A DNA stretch of 64,000 bases. It comes from Erodium maritimum. Lineage: Eukaryota > Streptophyta > Magnoliopsida > Geraniales > Geraniaceae. The notes under the pieces are model-generated. The model did not search any database. It was not told the origin of the DNA and saw nothing but the letters and a program-made list of their open reading frames with translations. The DNA lies in NCBI GenBank assembly GCA_963921825.1, contig OY997589.1:18125735-18189734 (forward strand). Direction: 5' to 3'. The position numbers and the translations under genes were made by a program. This document shows positions 32,337 through 45,448 of the stretch, piece after piece (within the stretch, counting starts at the first letter, position 1; every line of letters begins with the position of its first letter).

Positions 32337-34782
32337 AATTTTATCGATCGCGATGAAAGGGCGGGTGAATTATTGGGGCTGATACACTCGAATGTGTGTA
32401 GACCAATAAGTTCACTTGCCATGAGGGGTTTTAGCTACTTTATCACATTTACTGATGATTACAGTAAATATGGTTATGTCTATTCGGTGAGACATAAGTC
32501 TGAAGCTTTTGATAAATTCAAAGAGTTTAAGACTATAGTAGAAAACCAGCTCGACAAAGGTATTAAGGCACTTCGATTGGATCGAGGTGGAAAATACTTG
32601 ACCACAGAGTTATTAGATCATCTAAAAGAGAATGGGATCCTTTTGGAATGGACTCCTCCTAGGTCACTGTAGTTGAAAGGTGTAGCCAAACGGAGAAATC
32701 GGACATTGTTAGACAATGGTCCGTTCCATTATTAGTTGGACTGATCTCCCAATCTCTTTCTGGGGTTATGCTCTAGAGACGACCGCATTCATAGTGAATC
32801 GGGCTTCGACGAAGGGTGTGGAAGGGACACCATTTTAAAATGGTACGGGATGATGCCCGCTTTGTCCTTCCTAAAGATTTGTGGTTGCGAGGCTTATGTG
32901 AAACATTTGGTTTCGACTAAGCTCGAACCAAGATCTGAGATATGCACCTTCGTGTGGTGTCCCAAAGCAACAAGGGGATACTATTTCTACAATCCCAGTG
33001 AGAACATGGTGTTCGTCGCATGGGGTGGGGTCTTTATGGAAAAGGAGTTTTGTTTCCAAAGACGTCATTGGGAGGACTGTGCATCTCGAAGAAATTCAGG
33101 ATGGTACAGATCTGTCTAAACCAATTGGCAACCCAGTAGAAAGGAGCCAGAGATTGTCGTAGAGTAAGAACCAATTCCTGTTACAATTCCGAAAGGTCCA
33201 AGGCGATTTGAAAGGATCAATCTTCCACCTCCAAGATATGGTATCCGGAGGTGACAATGAAGTCATGGTGGATCACGATGATCCAGCCACCTTTCAGGAA
33301 GTCGTGGATGGGCCCAACTCCGAGTTATGGCTGGGAGCCATGAGGGAGGAAATGCAATCCATGTCGGACAACCGAGTCTGGGAACCGGTTGATCCCATCA
33401 ATGGTGTGAGGACCATAGGATGCAAATGGATCTTCAAGGTGAAGATGGACATGGACGGCAACCCTCTGACCTACAAAGCTCAACTGGTGGCAAAAGGTTA
33501 TAGGCAGATCCAATGGATTGACTATGAGGAAACCTTCTCCTTAGTGGCTATGGTCAAAATCGATCCAAATTCTTCTTGACATAACTGCGTATCATAATTA
33601 CGAGATATGGCAAGTGGATGTCAAAACCGCTTTCCTAAATGGAAATTTGACTGAGTACGTTTGTATGTCTCGGCCCAAAGGTTTTGACGATCCGAAGAAT
33701 AAAGGAAAGATTTATAAGTTGTTGAAATCCATTTATGGATTGAAACGAAATTCTCGGAGTCTGATCCTTCGTTTTGATGAAGCTGTAATTAGATTTGGCT
33801 TAATCAAGAACGAGGATGAATCTTGCGTTTATAAGAAGGCTAGTGGGAGCAATATTACCTTTCTGGTTCTCATTGAAAACGACATCCCAACCTTGCACGA
33901 GACTAAAGCTTGGTAGAGGAAGTGTTTTTCAATAAAGGACTTAGGTGATGCTTCTCATATCTTAAGGATTAAGATATGTAGAGATCGCACCAAGAGGGTC
34001 TTGGATTTAAGTCAGGGAACCTATGTGAACAAGGCATTGAGTAGGTTCTTAATGCTCGATTCAAAGAAAGGACTCTTACCCACTAGTCATGGCATTCATC
34101 TCAGCAAGACTCAGTGTCCTAAGACACCTGATGAGCTGAAAAGGATGATGAGAATCCTATGCGCCTGGGGGAAGGATCGATCATATATGCCATGACATGT
34201 ATGAGACCAGACGTCTCGTAAGCCTTATGTTGTACCAGTAGACATCATTCTAACCCGGGGGAAAGATGATGTTGAACTAGTCGTCGAAGGATGAGTAGAC
34301 GCTAGTTTTCCAAGACAAATCCAGATGACTTTAGAAGTCAATCAGGATATGTGTTTACGCTGAATGGCAGAGCTTTAGCTGGGAAAGCGTAAAGCAAGAT
34401 ACCATTGTCGAATCTACGACAGAGGGCAAGTACATGGATGCTGCAGAGGCAGCTAAGGAGGCTATGTGGATTTGGAAATTCATGGCAGGGCTGGGTGTAA
34501 TTAAAAACTCATCCAGTCCGGTGAATCCATTTTGCGACAACACAAAGGCCATTGCGCAAGCTAAAAGCCTAGATCGCATAACAAATCCAAACATGTACTG
34601 CGGCGTATCCACCTCATCAGATAAATACTGAACTGAGGTGAAGTGAAGATAACCGATATTGCAACAGATGATAACATAGCCAACCCGTTGACTAAGGCAG
34701 TGTCACTGCCTGAACATGTTAGACATGTAAAGTCGATGGGGACATATTGGAGTTTAGATTGGAACTAGGGCAAGTGGGAGAT
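32337..34782 (+). pseudogene. Copia pol fragment, left copy
   Basis: Begins inside integrase (FIDRDERAGELLGLIHSNV) and runs through RT to RNase H. Residues and breaks are identical to the right copy: first catalytic Asp replaced by Asn in HSNVCRP, the Glu replaced by Lys in GVAKRRNR, and the RT YVDD box reduced to LIENDIP (near 33870). The gag, protease and 5' LTR are missing. Confidence 0.92.
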
Positions 34783-36471
34783 TGTTAGTCTTAGTGCCCG
34801 TAGTTCAATCCTAAATGTCCAAATGTATATATCATCGTTAGCAATAAAATTAAAGCGGCTTTATATTACTTATGTGTTGGAGTAATATATTGATGTGTGC
34901 TCTGATCTATGCCCACCATGCGAATAGAACCATAGATCGAGATAGATCACACTCGATGGGTCCCTAGTCAACAAAGCTTCACTAGAAGCGACTAGTATGA
35001 AAGATGGCTCTTTATGGCTTACGTTCTGTTAGTCATTGGAATGGGATTCCGGAGTCTGATCATAGATATCATGTGGGACATGATATTGGACGACCCGCCC
35101 TGAATATGTGCCATAGATTAAGTCATGAATATATTCAGTGTTGTAGCTTGTCATGTATCCTTAGACCAAGGAGTCTTTGTGATCGCTATGTAGTCAACAA
35201 CTGAGTTTGACCTGAGCCTAACGTTGTCCGTAACAGGGCTTCCATAACAGCCAGGATTGGCTTGGGGATGGGCTACATGAGTGACACGAAAGACGGCTAA
35301 GGGATTTATCCCTCATACTAAGGTATGGGAAAGATATCGGTTCTCGGCCACTTGATCGAGAGTGACTGGAAGAATAGCATGGCCATGCACATGATACTGG
35401 GTATCATATCTTCAGTCATCTCACATATCAAGGAACGGTGATTGAGAATAATAAGGATGACGGCTCTATGCCTTATCTCAATCAGGATATCGGAGATAAA
35501 AGGATAATGACAGGGACGACGGAAAGGTTAGAATCGATAGGGTCGATTCTTTATGTAGTGTCAGGCAATACTAAAGTCTCGTTAGTTGCCACTTAAATAG
35601 GATCAAGTAAAATGGGATTTTACGTTGATCTATTGACATGCATAAACCTAAGGGTCACACCGGAGGATGAAACTCATTGACACATTTATGGAGAATGGGC
35701 AAAAGGGAGTTGTCTCGGGACATGACCAAAACTGGGTTTTGGGTCATGCGCCCGTAAGTGAATAGGACTTCACAGATCGAGACAAGGCTTGGAGTCTTGG
35801 GATTGATCGCGTCGGATAATGTTGGACATTTCCGGTATGGAAGGCATGGAGGCGATGAGCGAATCACGGGACCTCGTTGGAAATGGTCACGGGCCATGTT
35901 CCAAGAGGCCCATGAAAGGCCCATGCAACCAAGGCCCATGGAACTAATTAATCAAGTCTTGATTAATTAGTACTAAGTAAGCAAGACAAGGATTAAGGTG
36001 TTGGTGATTCACCACCTAACACAATCTTGTCTTGCCATACTTTGTCCTATTTACACCTTACTTGACACCATACTTGTCCCATGCCTTTAGTTGGACAAGT
36101 ATGGGTTTTGTTATGTTTAAGTCATCTTTTTTCAACATAACAAACACAAGACAAGAATAAGAAAACACATTTTCTCTCCCTCTTCCATGGCCATTTCGGG
36201 TTTGGCTAGTTTCCTCCTCCATTTTTGTGTTCTTGAGTCCTCAAAGAGAAGAACTACGTGGCTTTGATTCCCATGTGGATACGTAGGCGTCTTGGAGACT
36301 CAAGCCAATCATTCGTTAACCGGTGTTCTTGTTTTGGTAAGAACTAGTGCTGAATTTTTCTCTTGTTAATCCATTCTTTGTTAGTTGTTTCATGGTTCTA
36401 ATTGTCTCTTGGTTTTCATTGATTTTCCGCTGCGAGTTGGTTCATCTCCAACCCTACCTCGAGACCCAACA
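34783..36471 (+). repeat. Copia LTR, shared middle copy (1689 bp)
   Basis: Starts tgttagtcttag after a purine tract (caagtgggagat) and ends cgagacccaaca. It serves as the 3' LTR of the left fragment and the 5' LTR of the right copy. Confidence 0.93.
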
Positions 36472-36472
36472 G

Positions 36473-36485
36473 TGGTATCAGAGCC
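36473..36485 (+). other. Primer-binding site of the copia copy
   Basis: tggtatcagagcc, one base inside the LTR end; initiator Met tRNA type. The long leader that follows (36486-38028) has no gene; 37380-37860 carries repeats of cattggatgtagttga and tcgtgcgcattagcggagc. Confidence 0.9.
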
Positions 36486-38028
36486 GTGCTACCTTCGGGA
36501 TTCACAAGACGGTGTTCAAAGCTTCGGTTTTGCTTGAAAGTTTCGTTTTTGGCATGTTGTTTTGCTAAATTGTTTGATAACATGTTTTAAATTCTTGTTC
36601 ATGGATTTAATGCATGTAAAATGAATTTTTGAAAATTATTTCAAATCTGGAAATTTTGAAAAAAATTTGATTTTTCGGGTCTCGGGAGCGGGACTCTCGG
36701 GGAGCCGAAACCGGGACCGAACGGGGCTCCGTTGGACGGAGCTAGGCCAAGCATGACCATTGGATGGTTGATATGCCAAGGCTAAACCGTTTTGTTAGTT
36801 ATGACGAGTTTGGAACCGTCATGACGAACTCGAAGATCAAATGTTCAAAAGTTTCATTTTTGAACGGTTTCGATAAACCGAGCATCAAAAAAATTTCGAA
36901 ACTTGGCTATTAATTAAAACCGGAAAATCACATGATGTTTGATAACATGCTTGTTTGATAACACGATGTGTGATGTGATGTTGGCATGGTGTACATAATA
37001 GCCCCGAGCTCGTTTTAATTATTTATCGCTTTTCACGGCCTGCGAGCCGTTAGAGTTAACGTGTAATTATTCTTTCAAGGTGTGGTCGTCGAACCACTTG
37101 TTTGTAATATTTATTTATTCCCGACCTGCGAGTCGTGTATTAAATTGTAATATTTTACTCAAGACGAAGAAAGGGCGAAAAGGTCATTTGGTGACTTTTC
37201 GGGTGTTGGCATCGGCTTGGAGTCGGTGGAGCTCAAGAAGCTAGTAGGAGTTAGTTTAGGGGGCTATTATGTGCACATTTATCGCTTTATGCTTGGTTTA
37301 TTTTATGCATGATTAATTCTATGTGTTTTAGAATTGCATGCTTAACTTTATTTACCGAGCATATCACCTCACATGCAAAGATAAAATTGGAATTTTAATC
37401 CTTGTGTGTGAACCCTTAGAACCGTCATTGCATTGGATGTAGTTGACGGGTTCAAAGGAAGAATTACATTGGATGTAATTTGAGGCATCATTGCATTTGG
37501 AATGTAGTTGATGTGCTCATCGCATCTAGGATGTGCCAAAGTTTTGAACACAACTGGACAAGTAAAAGCGGGTCATGTCCGATACCTCCCAATCATCAAC
37601 ACCTTACTACCTCCCCGTCCTATGGTTGTCGTGCGCATTAGCGGAGCATCCATGGGGAAGCGGGGTAGTAGGTTTGGACGACATATGTGGGTGTCGTGCG
37701 CATTAGCGGAGCACCTACATAGTGACGAGCCATAGTTGAAAATTGGTGGACCCGACTACGATTCTCGGCCTGAGGTTGAGCTAGGGTAACAGATAGGGTA
37801 AGTCGTGTACATAAGTACATACCCTAGCCAAGAGTCACATTGGATGTGATTGGATGGAGTCCTACCTACATAGCTCGATTAAGTGGTGAGCATTAGTTCA
37901 GCTTAATCGAGTGAATCAAGGATCTTGGTTTCAGATTCTAAAGGTTTAGAATTGATTGTTGGTGTTTAAGCTTGATCTTCATAAAATTTATTCAGTTTAC
38001 TGATTGAATTTTATCTGTTGTAGATCAA

Positions 38029-38570
38029 ATGGCAAATTCAGCGAACATTAATAGTTTGTCATTAAAAACCATTCTTGACAGGGTCAAGCTAAATGGGACA
38101 AACTATTTGGACTGGTACAGAATTTTGAGGATAGTCCTCAAGTCTGAACGCAAAGAATATGTCCTTGACAAGGCTGTCTCTAAGACCATATCAGAGTTAC
38201 ATGAAGTATCATCAGCTGCTGAGAAGAATATCTCAGGGATCTGGGATCCAAGGATATTCTGATGGTCAACAAGGGAATTGGAAGTGGCAAGGGCTGGGCC
38301 CATGCGCACTTGGCAGGAAAGATGAGACACCTGAGAATGTCTGCTTCTACTGCCAACAGCCTGGTCATTGGAACCGGGATTGCAGGAAGTTCACGGCTGA
38401 TCTGAAGAAGGGCAGTGGGACTGCGCCTTCATCAAATAGCCTGGATGATCTGAAGAAGGGCAGTAGGACTGCGCCTTCATCAGGAAACCTGGATGATCTA
38501 AGGAAGGGCGGTGGGATCGTGCCTTCATTCGGTATTAACTCTATAGAGCTACATCTCTTTACTTCCAAAG
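38029..38570 (+). pseudogene. Copia gag, shortened
   Basis: ATG at 38029 gives MANSANINSLSLKTILDRVK, then KLNGTNYLDWYRILRIVLKS, a typical copia gag start. Most of the middle of gag is missing: the frame stops at 38260. The next part in another frame has a complete zinc knuckle CFYCQQPGHWNRDC (C-x2-C-x4-H-x4-C, near 38340-38382). Three 48-bp tandem units follow (38396-38539). The shortened capsid region and frameshift make it non-functional. Confidence 0.88.
38396..38539 (+). repeat. Three 48-bp in-frame tandem repeats in gag
   Basis: Units 38396-38443, 38444-38491 and 38492-38539 encode 16-residue repeats with the core D-L-K-K-G-S-x-T-A-P-S-S. The period is a multiple of three, so the frame is kept. 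Confidence 0.9.
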
Positions 38571-41556
38571 ATTCATGGGTATTAGATACCATGACTGAAT
38601 CTCACACATGCACTAATATATGGTGGCTGAAAGTAGGAGAGATTTGGAAAGCACGAAATGGACCTCAGAGTTGTGGCAACTGCTGTAGGATCCATGAGTC
38701 TTGCTTTGCCAAGAGGCCTTGTCTTAGTATTGTATAATGTATATTGCATACCTACTTTTAGTAGGAATATTATATCTGTATCCGTGTTTGACAAGGAAGG
38801 ATATAATGTTAATATTGGAAATGGAGTTTTCAATGTTCTATGCAATGATATGTTTGATACCAGTACTGACATGGTTGGAGGATTGTACATATTAGATATG
38901 GGTAACAATGCCTCAAGTTCTATATATTCCGTTAATACCAAGAGGTCTAAATCCAACGATTTAAACCTAACTCTGTTATGGTACTGTCATTTGGGTCGCA
39001 TAAACAAGAAGCGCCTATCAGCACTTCAGAAGTGCGGGCTTTCAGGTTCATTCGAATTCCATTCGATCGATAGGTGCAAGGTTTGTTTGATGGGCAAAAT
39101 GACTAAAGTGCCCTTTATCGATCGCGATGAAAGGGCGGGTGAATTATTGGGGCTGATACACTCGAATGTGTGTAGACCAATAAGTTCACTTGCCATGAGG
39201 GGTTTTAGCTACTTTATCACATTTACTGATGATTACAGTAAATATGGTTATGTCTATTCGGTGAGACATAAGTCTGAAGCTTTTGATAAATTCAAAGAGT
39301 TTAAGACTATAGTAGAAAACCAGCTCGACAAAGGTATTAAGGCACTTCGATTGGATCGAGGTGGAAAATACTTGACCACAGAGTTATTAGATCATCTAAA
39401 AGAGAATGGGATCCTTTTGGAATGGACTCCTCCTAGGTCACTGTAGTTGAAAGGTGTAGCCAAACGGAGAAATCGGACATTGTTAGACAATGGTCCGTTC
39501 CATTATTAGTTGGACTGATCTCCCAATCTCTTTCTGGGGTTATGCTCTAGAGACGACCGCATTCATAGTGAATCGGGCTTCGACGAAGGGTGTGGAAGGG
39601 ACACCATTTTAAAATGGTACGGGATGATGCCCGCTTTGTCCTTCCTAAAGATTTGTGGTTGCGAGGCTTATGTGAAACATTTGGTTTCGACTAAGCTCGA
39701 ACCAAGATCTGAGATATGCACCTTCGTGTGGTGTCCCAAAGCAACAAGGGGATACTATTTCTACAATCCCAGTGAGAACATGGTGTTCGTCGCATGGGGT
39801 GGGGTCTTTATGGAAAAGGAGTTTTGTTTCCAAAGACGTCATTGGGAGGACTGTGCATCTCGAAGAAATTCAGGATGGTACAGATCTGTCTAAACCAATT
39901 GGCAACCCAGTAGAAAGGAGCCAGAGATTGTCGTAGAGTAAGAACCAATTCCTGTTACAATTCCGAAAGGTCCAAGGCGATTTGAAAGGATCAATCTTCC
40001 ACCTCCAAGATATGGTATCCGGAGGTGACAATGAAGTCATGGTGGATCACGATGATCCAGCCACCTTTCAGGAAGTCGTGGATGGGCCCAACTCCGAGTT
40101 ATGGCTGGGAGCCATGAGGGAGGAAATGCAATCCATGTCGGACAACCGAGTCTGGGAACCGGTTGATCCCATCAATGGTGTGAGGACCATAGGATGCAAA
40201 TGGATCTTCAAGGTGAAGATGGACATGGACGGCAACCCTCTGACCTACAAAGCTCAACTGGTGGCAAAAGGTTATAGGCAGATCCAATGGATTGACTATG
40301 AGGAAACCTTCTCCTTAGTGGCTATGGTCAAAATCGATCCAAATTCTTCTTGACATAACTGCGTATCATAATTACGAGATATGGCAAGTGGATGTCAAAA
40401 CCGCTTTCCTAAATGGAAATTTGACTGAGTACGTTTGTATGTCTCGGCCCAAAGGTTTTGACGATCCGAAGAATAAAGGAAAGATTTATAAGTTGTTGAA
40501 ATCCATTTATGGATTGAAACGAAATTCTCGGAGTCTGATCCTTCGTTTTGATGAAGCTGTAATTAGATTTGGCTTAATCAAGAACGAGGATGAATCTTGC
40601 GTTTATAAGAAGGCTAGTGGGAGCAATATTACCTTTCTGGTTCTCATTGAAAACGACATCCCAACCTTGCACGAGACTAAAGCTTGGTAGAGGAAGTGTT
40701 TTTCAATAAAGGACTTAGGTGATGCTTCTCATATCTTAAGGATTAAGATATGTAGAGATCGCACCAAGAGGGTCTTGGATTTAAGTCAGGGAACCTATGT
40801 GAACAAGGCATTGAGTAGGTTCTTAATGCTCGATTCAAAGAAAGGACTCTTACCCACTAGTCATGGCATTCATCTCAGCAAGACTCAGTGTCCTAAGACA
40901 CCTGATGAGCTGAAAAGGATGATGAGAATCCTATGCGCCTGGGGGAAGGATCGATCATATATGCCATGACATGTATGAGACCAGACGTCTCGTAAGCCTT
41001 ATGTTGTACCAGTAGACATCATTCTAACCCGGGGGAAAGATGATGTTGAACTAGTCGTCGAAGGATGAGTAGACGCTAGTTTTCCAAGACAAATCCAGAT
41101 GACTTTAGAAGTCAATCAGGATATGTGTTTACGCTGAATGGCAGAGCTTTAGCTGGGAAAGCGTAAAGCAAGATACCATTGTCGAATCTACGACAGAGGG
41201 CAAGTACATGGATGCTGCAGAGGCAGCTAAGGAGGCTATGTGGATTTGGAAATTCATGGCAGGGCTGGGTGTAATTAAAAACTCATCCAGTCCGGTGAAT
41301 CCATTTTGCGACAACACAAAGGCCATTGCGCAAGCTAAAAGCCTAGATCGCATAACAAATCCAAACATGTACTGCGGCGTATCCACCTCATCAGATAAAT
41401 ACTGAACTGAGGTGAAGTGAAGATAACCGATATTGCAACAGATGATAACATAGCCAACCCGTTGACTAAGGCAGTGTCACTGCCTGAACATGTTAGACAT
41501 GTAAAGTCGATGGGGACATATTGGAGTTTAGATTGGAACTAGGGCAAGTGGGAGAT
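38571..41556 (+). pseudogene. Copia pol, right copy
   Basis: Protease remnant (WVLDTMTESHTC where DSGAT-like is expected), GAG-pre-integrase (WYCHLGRINKKRLSAL near 38980), zinc-finger Cys pair CKVCLMGKM (near 39078). The integrase core has HSNVCRP, LRLDRGGK and GVAKRRNR: two of three DDE acids are changed (Asp to Asn, Glu to Lys). RT has CKWIFKVKMD and DVKTAFLNG, but the YVDD box is LIENDIP. RNase H part has DAAEAAKEAMW and CDNTKAIAQAK. Stops at 39446, 40353 and 40690. Inactive in all enzymes. Confidence 0.93.
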
Positions 41557-43245
41557 TGTTAGTCTTAGTGCCCGTAGTTCAATCCTAAATGTCCAAATGT
41601 ATATATCATCGTTAGCAATAAAATTAAAGCGGCTTTATATTACTTATGTGTTGGAGTAATATATTGATGTGTGCTCTGATCTATGCCCACCATGCGAATA
41701 GAACCATAGATCGAGATAGATCACACTCGATGGGTCCCTAGTCAACAAAGCTTCACTAGAAGCGACTAGTATGAAAGATGGCTCTTTATGGCTTACGTTC
41801 TGTTAGTCATTGGAATGGGATTCCGGAGTCTGATCATAGATATCATGTGGGACATGATATTGGACGACCCGCCCTGAATATGTGCCATAGATTAAGTCAT
41901 GAATATATTCAGTGTTGTAGCTTGTCATGTATCCTTAGACCAAGGAGTCTTTGTGATCGCTATGTAGTCAACAACTGAGTTTGACCTGAGCCTAACGTTG
42001 TCCGTAACAGGGCTTCCATAACAGCCAGGATTGGCTTGGGGATGGGCTACATGAGTGACACGAAAGACGGCTAAGGGATTTATCCCTCATACTAAGGTAT
42101 GGGAAAGATATCGGTTCTCGGCCACTTGATCGAGAGTGACTGGAAGAATAGCATGGCCATGCACATGATACTGGGTATCATATCTTCAGTCATCTCACAT
42201 ATCAAGGAACGGTGATTGAGAATAATAAGGATGACGGCTCTATGCCTTATCTCAATCAGGATATCGGAGATAAAAGGATAATGACAGGGACGACGGAAAG
42301 GTTAGAATCGATAGGGTCGATTCTTTATGTAGTGTCAGGCAATACTAAAGTCTCGTTAGTTGCCACTTAAATAGGATCAAGTAAAATGGGATTTTACGTT
42401 GATCTATTGACATGCATAAACCTAAGGGTCACACCGGAGGATGAAACTCATTGACACATTTATGGAGAATGGGCAAAAGGGAGTTGTCTCGGGACATGAC
42501 CAAAACTGGGTTTTGGGTCATGCGCCCGTAAGTGAATAGGACTTCACAGATCGAGACAAGGCTTGGAGTCTTGGGATTGATCGCGTCGGATAATGTTGGA
42601 CATTTCCGGTATGGAAGGCATGGAGGCGATGAGCGAATCACGGGACCTCGTTGGAAATGGTCACGGGCCATGTTCCAAGAGGCCCATGAAAGGCCCATGC
42701 AACCAAGGCCCATGGAACTAATTAATCAAGTCTTGATTAATTAGTACTAAGTAAGCAAGACAAGGATTAAGGTGTTGGTGATTCACCACCTAACACAATC
42801 TTGTCTTGCCATACTTTGTCCTATTTACACCTTACTTGACACCATACTTGTCCCATGCCTTTAGTTGGACAAGTATGGGTTTTGTTATGTTTAAGTCATC
42901 TTTTTTCAACATAACAAACACAAGACAAGAATAAGAAAACACATTTTCTCTCCCTCTTCCATGGCCATTTCGGGTTTGGCTAGTTTCCTCCTCCATTTTT
43001 GTGTTCTTGAGTCCTCAAAGAGAAGAACTACGTGGCTTTGATTCCCATGTGGATACGTAGGCGTCTTGGAGACTCAAGCCAATCATTCGTTAACCGGTGT
43101 TCTTGTTTTGGTAAGAACTAGTGCTGAATTTTTCTCTTGTTAATCCATTCTTTGTTAGTTGTTTCATGGTTCTAATTGTCTCTTGGTTTTCATTGATTTT
43201 CCGCTGCGAGTTGGTTCATCTCCAACCCTACCTCGAGACCCAACA
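41557..43245 (+). repeat. Copia LTR, right copy (1689 bp)
   Basis: Same sequence as 34783-36471 in all stretches compared; ends cccaaca at 43245, followed by aacag and gypsy LTR sequence. Confidence 0.93.
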
Positions 43246-43673
43246 AACAGGTCGATCGCCTGGCCCGACAGAGACCGGGGGAAGTTGCGTGGGGCAGGCT
43301 CAAGCCCAGCCGGTTAGCAACCGGTACTGAGCAGCTGGAGTGCGATCCTTTGTGATCTTGGTTGGTGTGCGATCCTTTGTGATCTTGGGTGTTGTGTGGT
43401 TATCTTTTGAGTCTTTGGGTTGAGGTCGTAACCGTTGTGTCAGGTCTACATTATGTGCCCGAGTGTTGAGTCCGGGTTTCCTTCTTGAGTCTAGCGACGT
43501 ACGCCTTGTATTTTGTCTGCTTGTTGGGACGTACTTTTGAGTTGTAAATTATTATTTTGATTAACTAAACAGTGGTTTTAAAGTGATTTATTTAAAAGGT
43601 TTGAAAATGTTTTACTGTCTTAAACGTTCGCGTTCCGGGTTCGGTTCTACTGAATTTGGGGCGTGACAAGGAT

Positions 43674-44998
43674 ACCATTGTGGTAGTCCCCAATCGGCGG
43701 TCCCGGACGCCGATGATGAAAAATATCGACTTTCTCTTATGGCCCGTTTGGTGGTCAATATTCGATACTGACCAAAGGCCCTGGTAGGGGTGATGCTCAA
43801 ACAATGGCGGGTGGACGGTATGGGGGTGGAAGTTCTATCCCCGTCAGTCATCTCGTTCCGGTTTCCGAATGAGACCACTCTCAACCAGATTCGACATTAT
43901 GGACTGTGGACTTTCAGCGGTTACCCCCTTATTATGCTCCCTTATGTACCGTGCATGCAGCCGGATAGCATTCCTTTTCGATTAATAGAAATAGGAGTGC
44001 GGGCTTTTAATGTACCAGGGGATGCTAGGAACGACTCGGTCCGAGCTCTCCTAGCGAATTCTATTGGTAGAGGGATACCGGAGGCTCCTGTTCCGGTAGT
44101 GAAAAGCTGGAATGAGTACTTATGGTTTCGGGTGGCGTTGGATGTCGATCGACCGCTTCGGAGGAAGATCTCAAGGCATCAGGTGGCTACGACAGTGTTC
44201 CTTCAATTTGAGCAACTACCGAATTTTTGTGCTAGATGTGGACGACTCAATCACCGGATCCCACAACGCACGACTCAGCTTCAGAAGTGGGTAAGGATGA
44301 GGTAAGCTTTGATGATTCTTTGCGTGCTGATATTGGGTTAGATGCTGACAGGTTATTACACACAAATTGGGGCTCCCCCCAAGTTCAGCCAGCCATACGG
44401 GTGGAGGAATTTATGACGTCCCTTAGTATTGGGCCAAGCTGTCGGAACCCTGGAAGGGACGGTAAATTGCTTCCCCCACCGAGGTTTCCGGCTCTTCCAT
44501 TGACGGAGGGACGGATGATAGCAAAGACTGGTGACATGGTTAAGGAGGGTCTTGTGGGGACAACTTTATTTACTCAAGAAGGACACGTAGGATTTTCAAA
44601 CGGGCCGACTGGGATTGCGAAGACCTATGACATGGCTAACTTGGACGAAGGAGTAGGGAGTGAGGAGGGAGTGGGTGTCCCCAACATTTCCATTTGGACT
44701 CCCACAATGTCACTGCTCCCTACCGACCCCAAGGGGATGGAGGCCACCGCCCGATGGGGGAAACAGAAGAAGCCGCGGAAAATAAGCGGAGGGCTGGGGC
44801 CAAAGAGGCTGAAGATACAAAAGACCAAGGCCCGGGGCAAGGTATATCAGAGCCACAGTCGGCTGGCGCAGACTAAGCTGAAATGAGCTATGGGGGCCAC
44901 ATATCAGCATCAAGAAGATTCTAGCTCCGTGATGAGGAGGACACCGAGGAGGCACCAGATATGGCGCGGGCTGCGAAACAGCCCCGCCAAGCATCATG
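43674..44998 (+). pseudogene. LINE ORF1, DUF4283 and zinc-knuckle part
   Basis: Continues the ORF1 cut at 31219. Frames give KYRLSLMARLVV, then LKQWRVDGMGVEVLSPSV and HYGLWTFSGYPLIM (43800-43940), the DUF4283 fold; then RPLRRKI and the zinc knuckle FCARCGRLNHRIPQR (near 44226), in which the last Cys is replaced by Arg. The frame at 44236-44886 is a low-complexity linker ending in a basic cluster KKPRKISGGLGPKRLKIQK, a likely nuclear/RNA-binding tail. A frameshift near 44290 and a stop near 43770 break it. ORF1 proteins of this group bind RNA with the element's RT. Confidence 0.85.
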
Positions 44999-45448
44999 AG
45001 GCTGCACGGACCCCAAGGTGTAGATGGTTGGTGTCCTACCCCTCACGACCCAGGACCGATGCTTGAGTGGGAGCAAAGGACTACACTGGAGAATCACCTT
45101 TACTTTTCCTTCTTTTACTTACTGCTTTATTTCCATAACTCTGTTACTTATTGGTTTGTTATGTTTTTGTTGGACCTTTGTTTTTGTTTTGATTGGACTT
45201 TTATCTTTGTCTAGGATGTCAACTAGACTATTTCTATGTTTTCAGAGTGTTTGGTGTCCTACAAGAGGTCCGGACATATTCTGATCTCATAGCTTTAAGT
45301 CCGCCAATTGTACCGATTCGTATACGTTAAGTATTAATGCAATCCCCCCATGTTTTCCGTTAAAAAACAACAGTGAACTATTCTCTTTTCTAATAATAAT
45401 TTTATTATTATTATCGAAACGTTTCAAAGCATAACATGTTGATTAATA

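Larger units (their letters stand above)
32337..43245 (+). mobile_element. Copia array: truncated copy, shared LTR, complete-length copy, LTR
   Basis: Order: integrase-RT-RNase H fragment (32337-34782), LTR (34783-36471), leader-gag-pol (36472-41556), LTR (41557-43245). Segment 32337-36471 reappears at 39111-43245, offset 6774, with no difference in the stretches I compared and identical conceptual proteins. Stops and lost catalytic residues are shared. The left end joins gypsy LTR sequence inside integrase, and the right flank (aacag) has no partner on the left, so this is a rearranged, not a clean, insertion. Confidence 0.9.
31220..43668 (+). mobile_element. Gypsy solo LTR (about 1.54 kb) holding a copia array
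   Basis: Starts TGTAAGAACC at 31220 and ends ggggcgtgaca at 43668, with TSD aggat on both sides (31215-31219 and 43669-43673). No internal gypsy domain is present, so this is a solo LTR left by LTR-LTR recombination. The left part is 31220-32336; the right part is 43246-43668. The right part keeps gggaagttgcgtg and the terminal gtgaca in common with the LTR at 19418. Copia sequence fills 32337-43245. Confidence 0.88.
30538..45368 (+). mobile_element. LINE (ORF1 only) split by nested LTR insertions
   Basis: A perfect 16-bp TSD aacagtgaactattct flanks the whole nest (30522-30537 and 45369-45384). Without the solo LTR the LINE is about 2.4 kb: leader, ORF1 (30701-31219 and 43674-44998), then about 370 bp of T-rich 3' UTR ending ttccgttaaaaaac. 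No endonuclease, reverse transcriptase or RNase H sequence exists between the ORF1 end and the tail. It belongs to the DUF4283-type plant L1 group. Confidence 0.88.
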
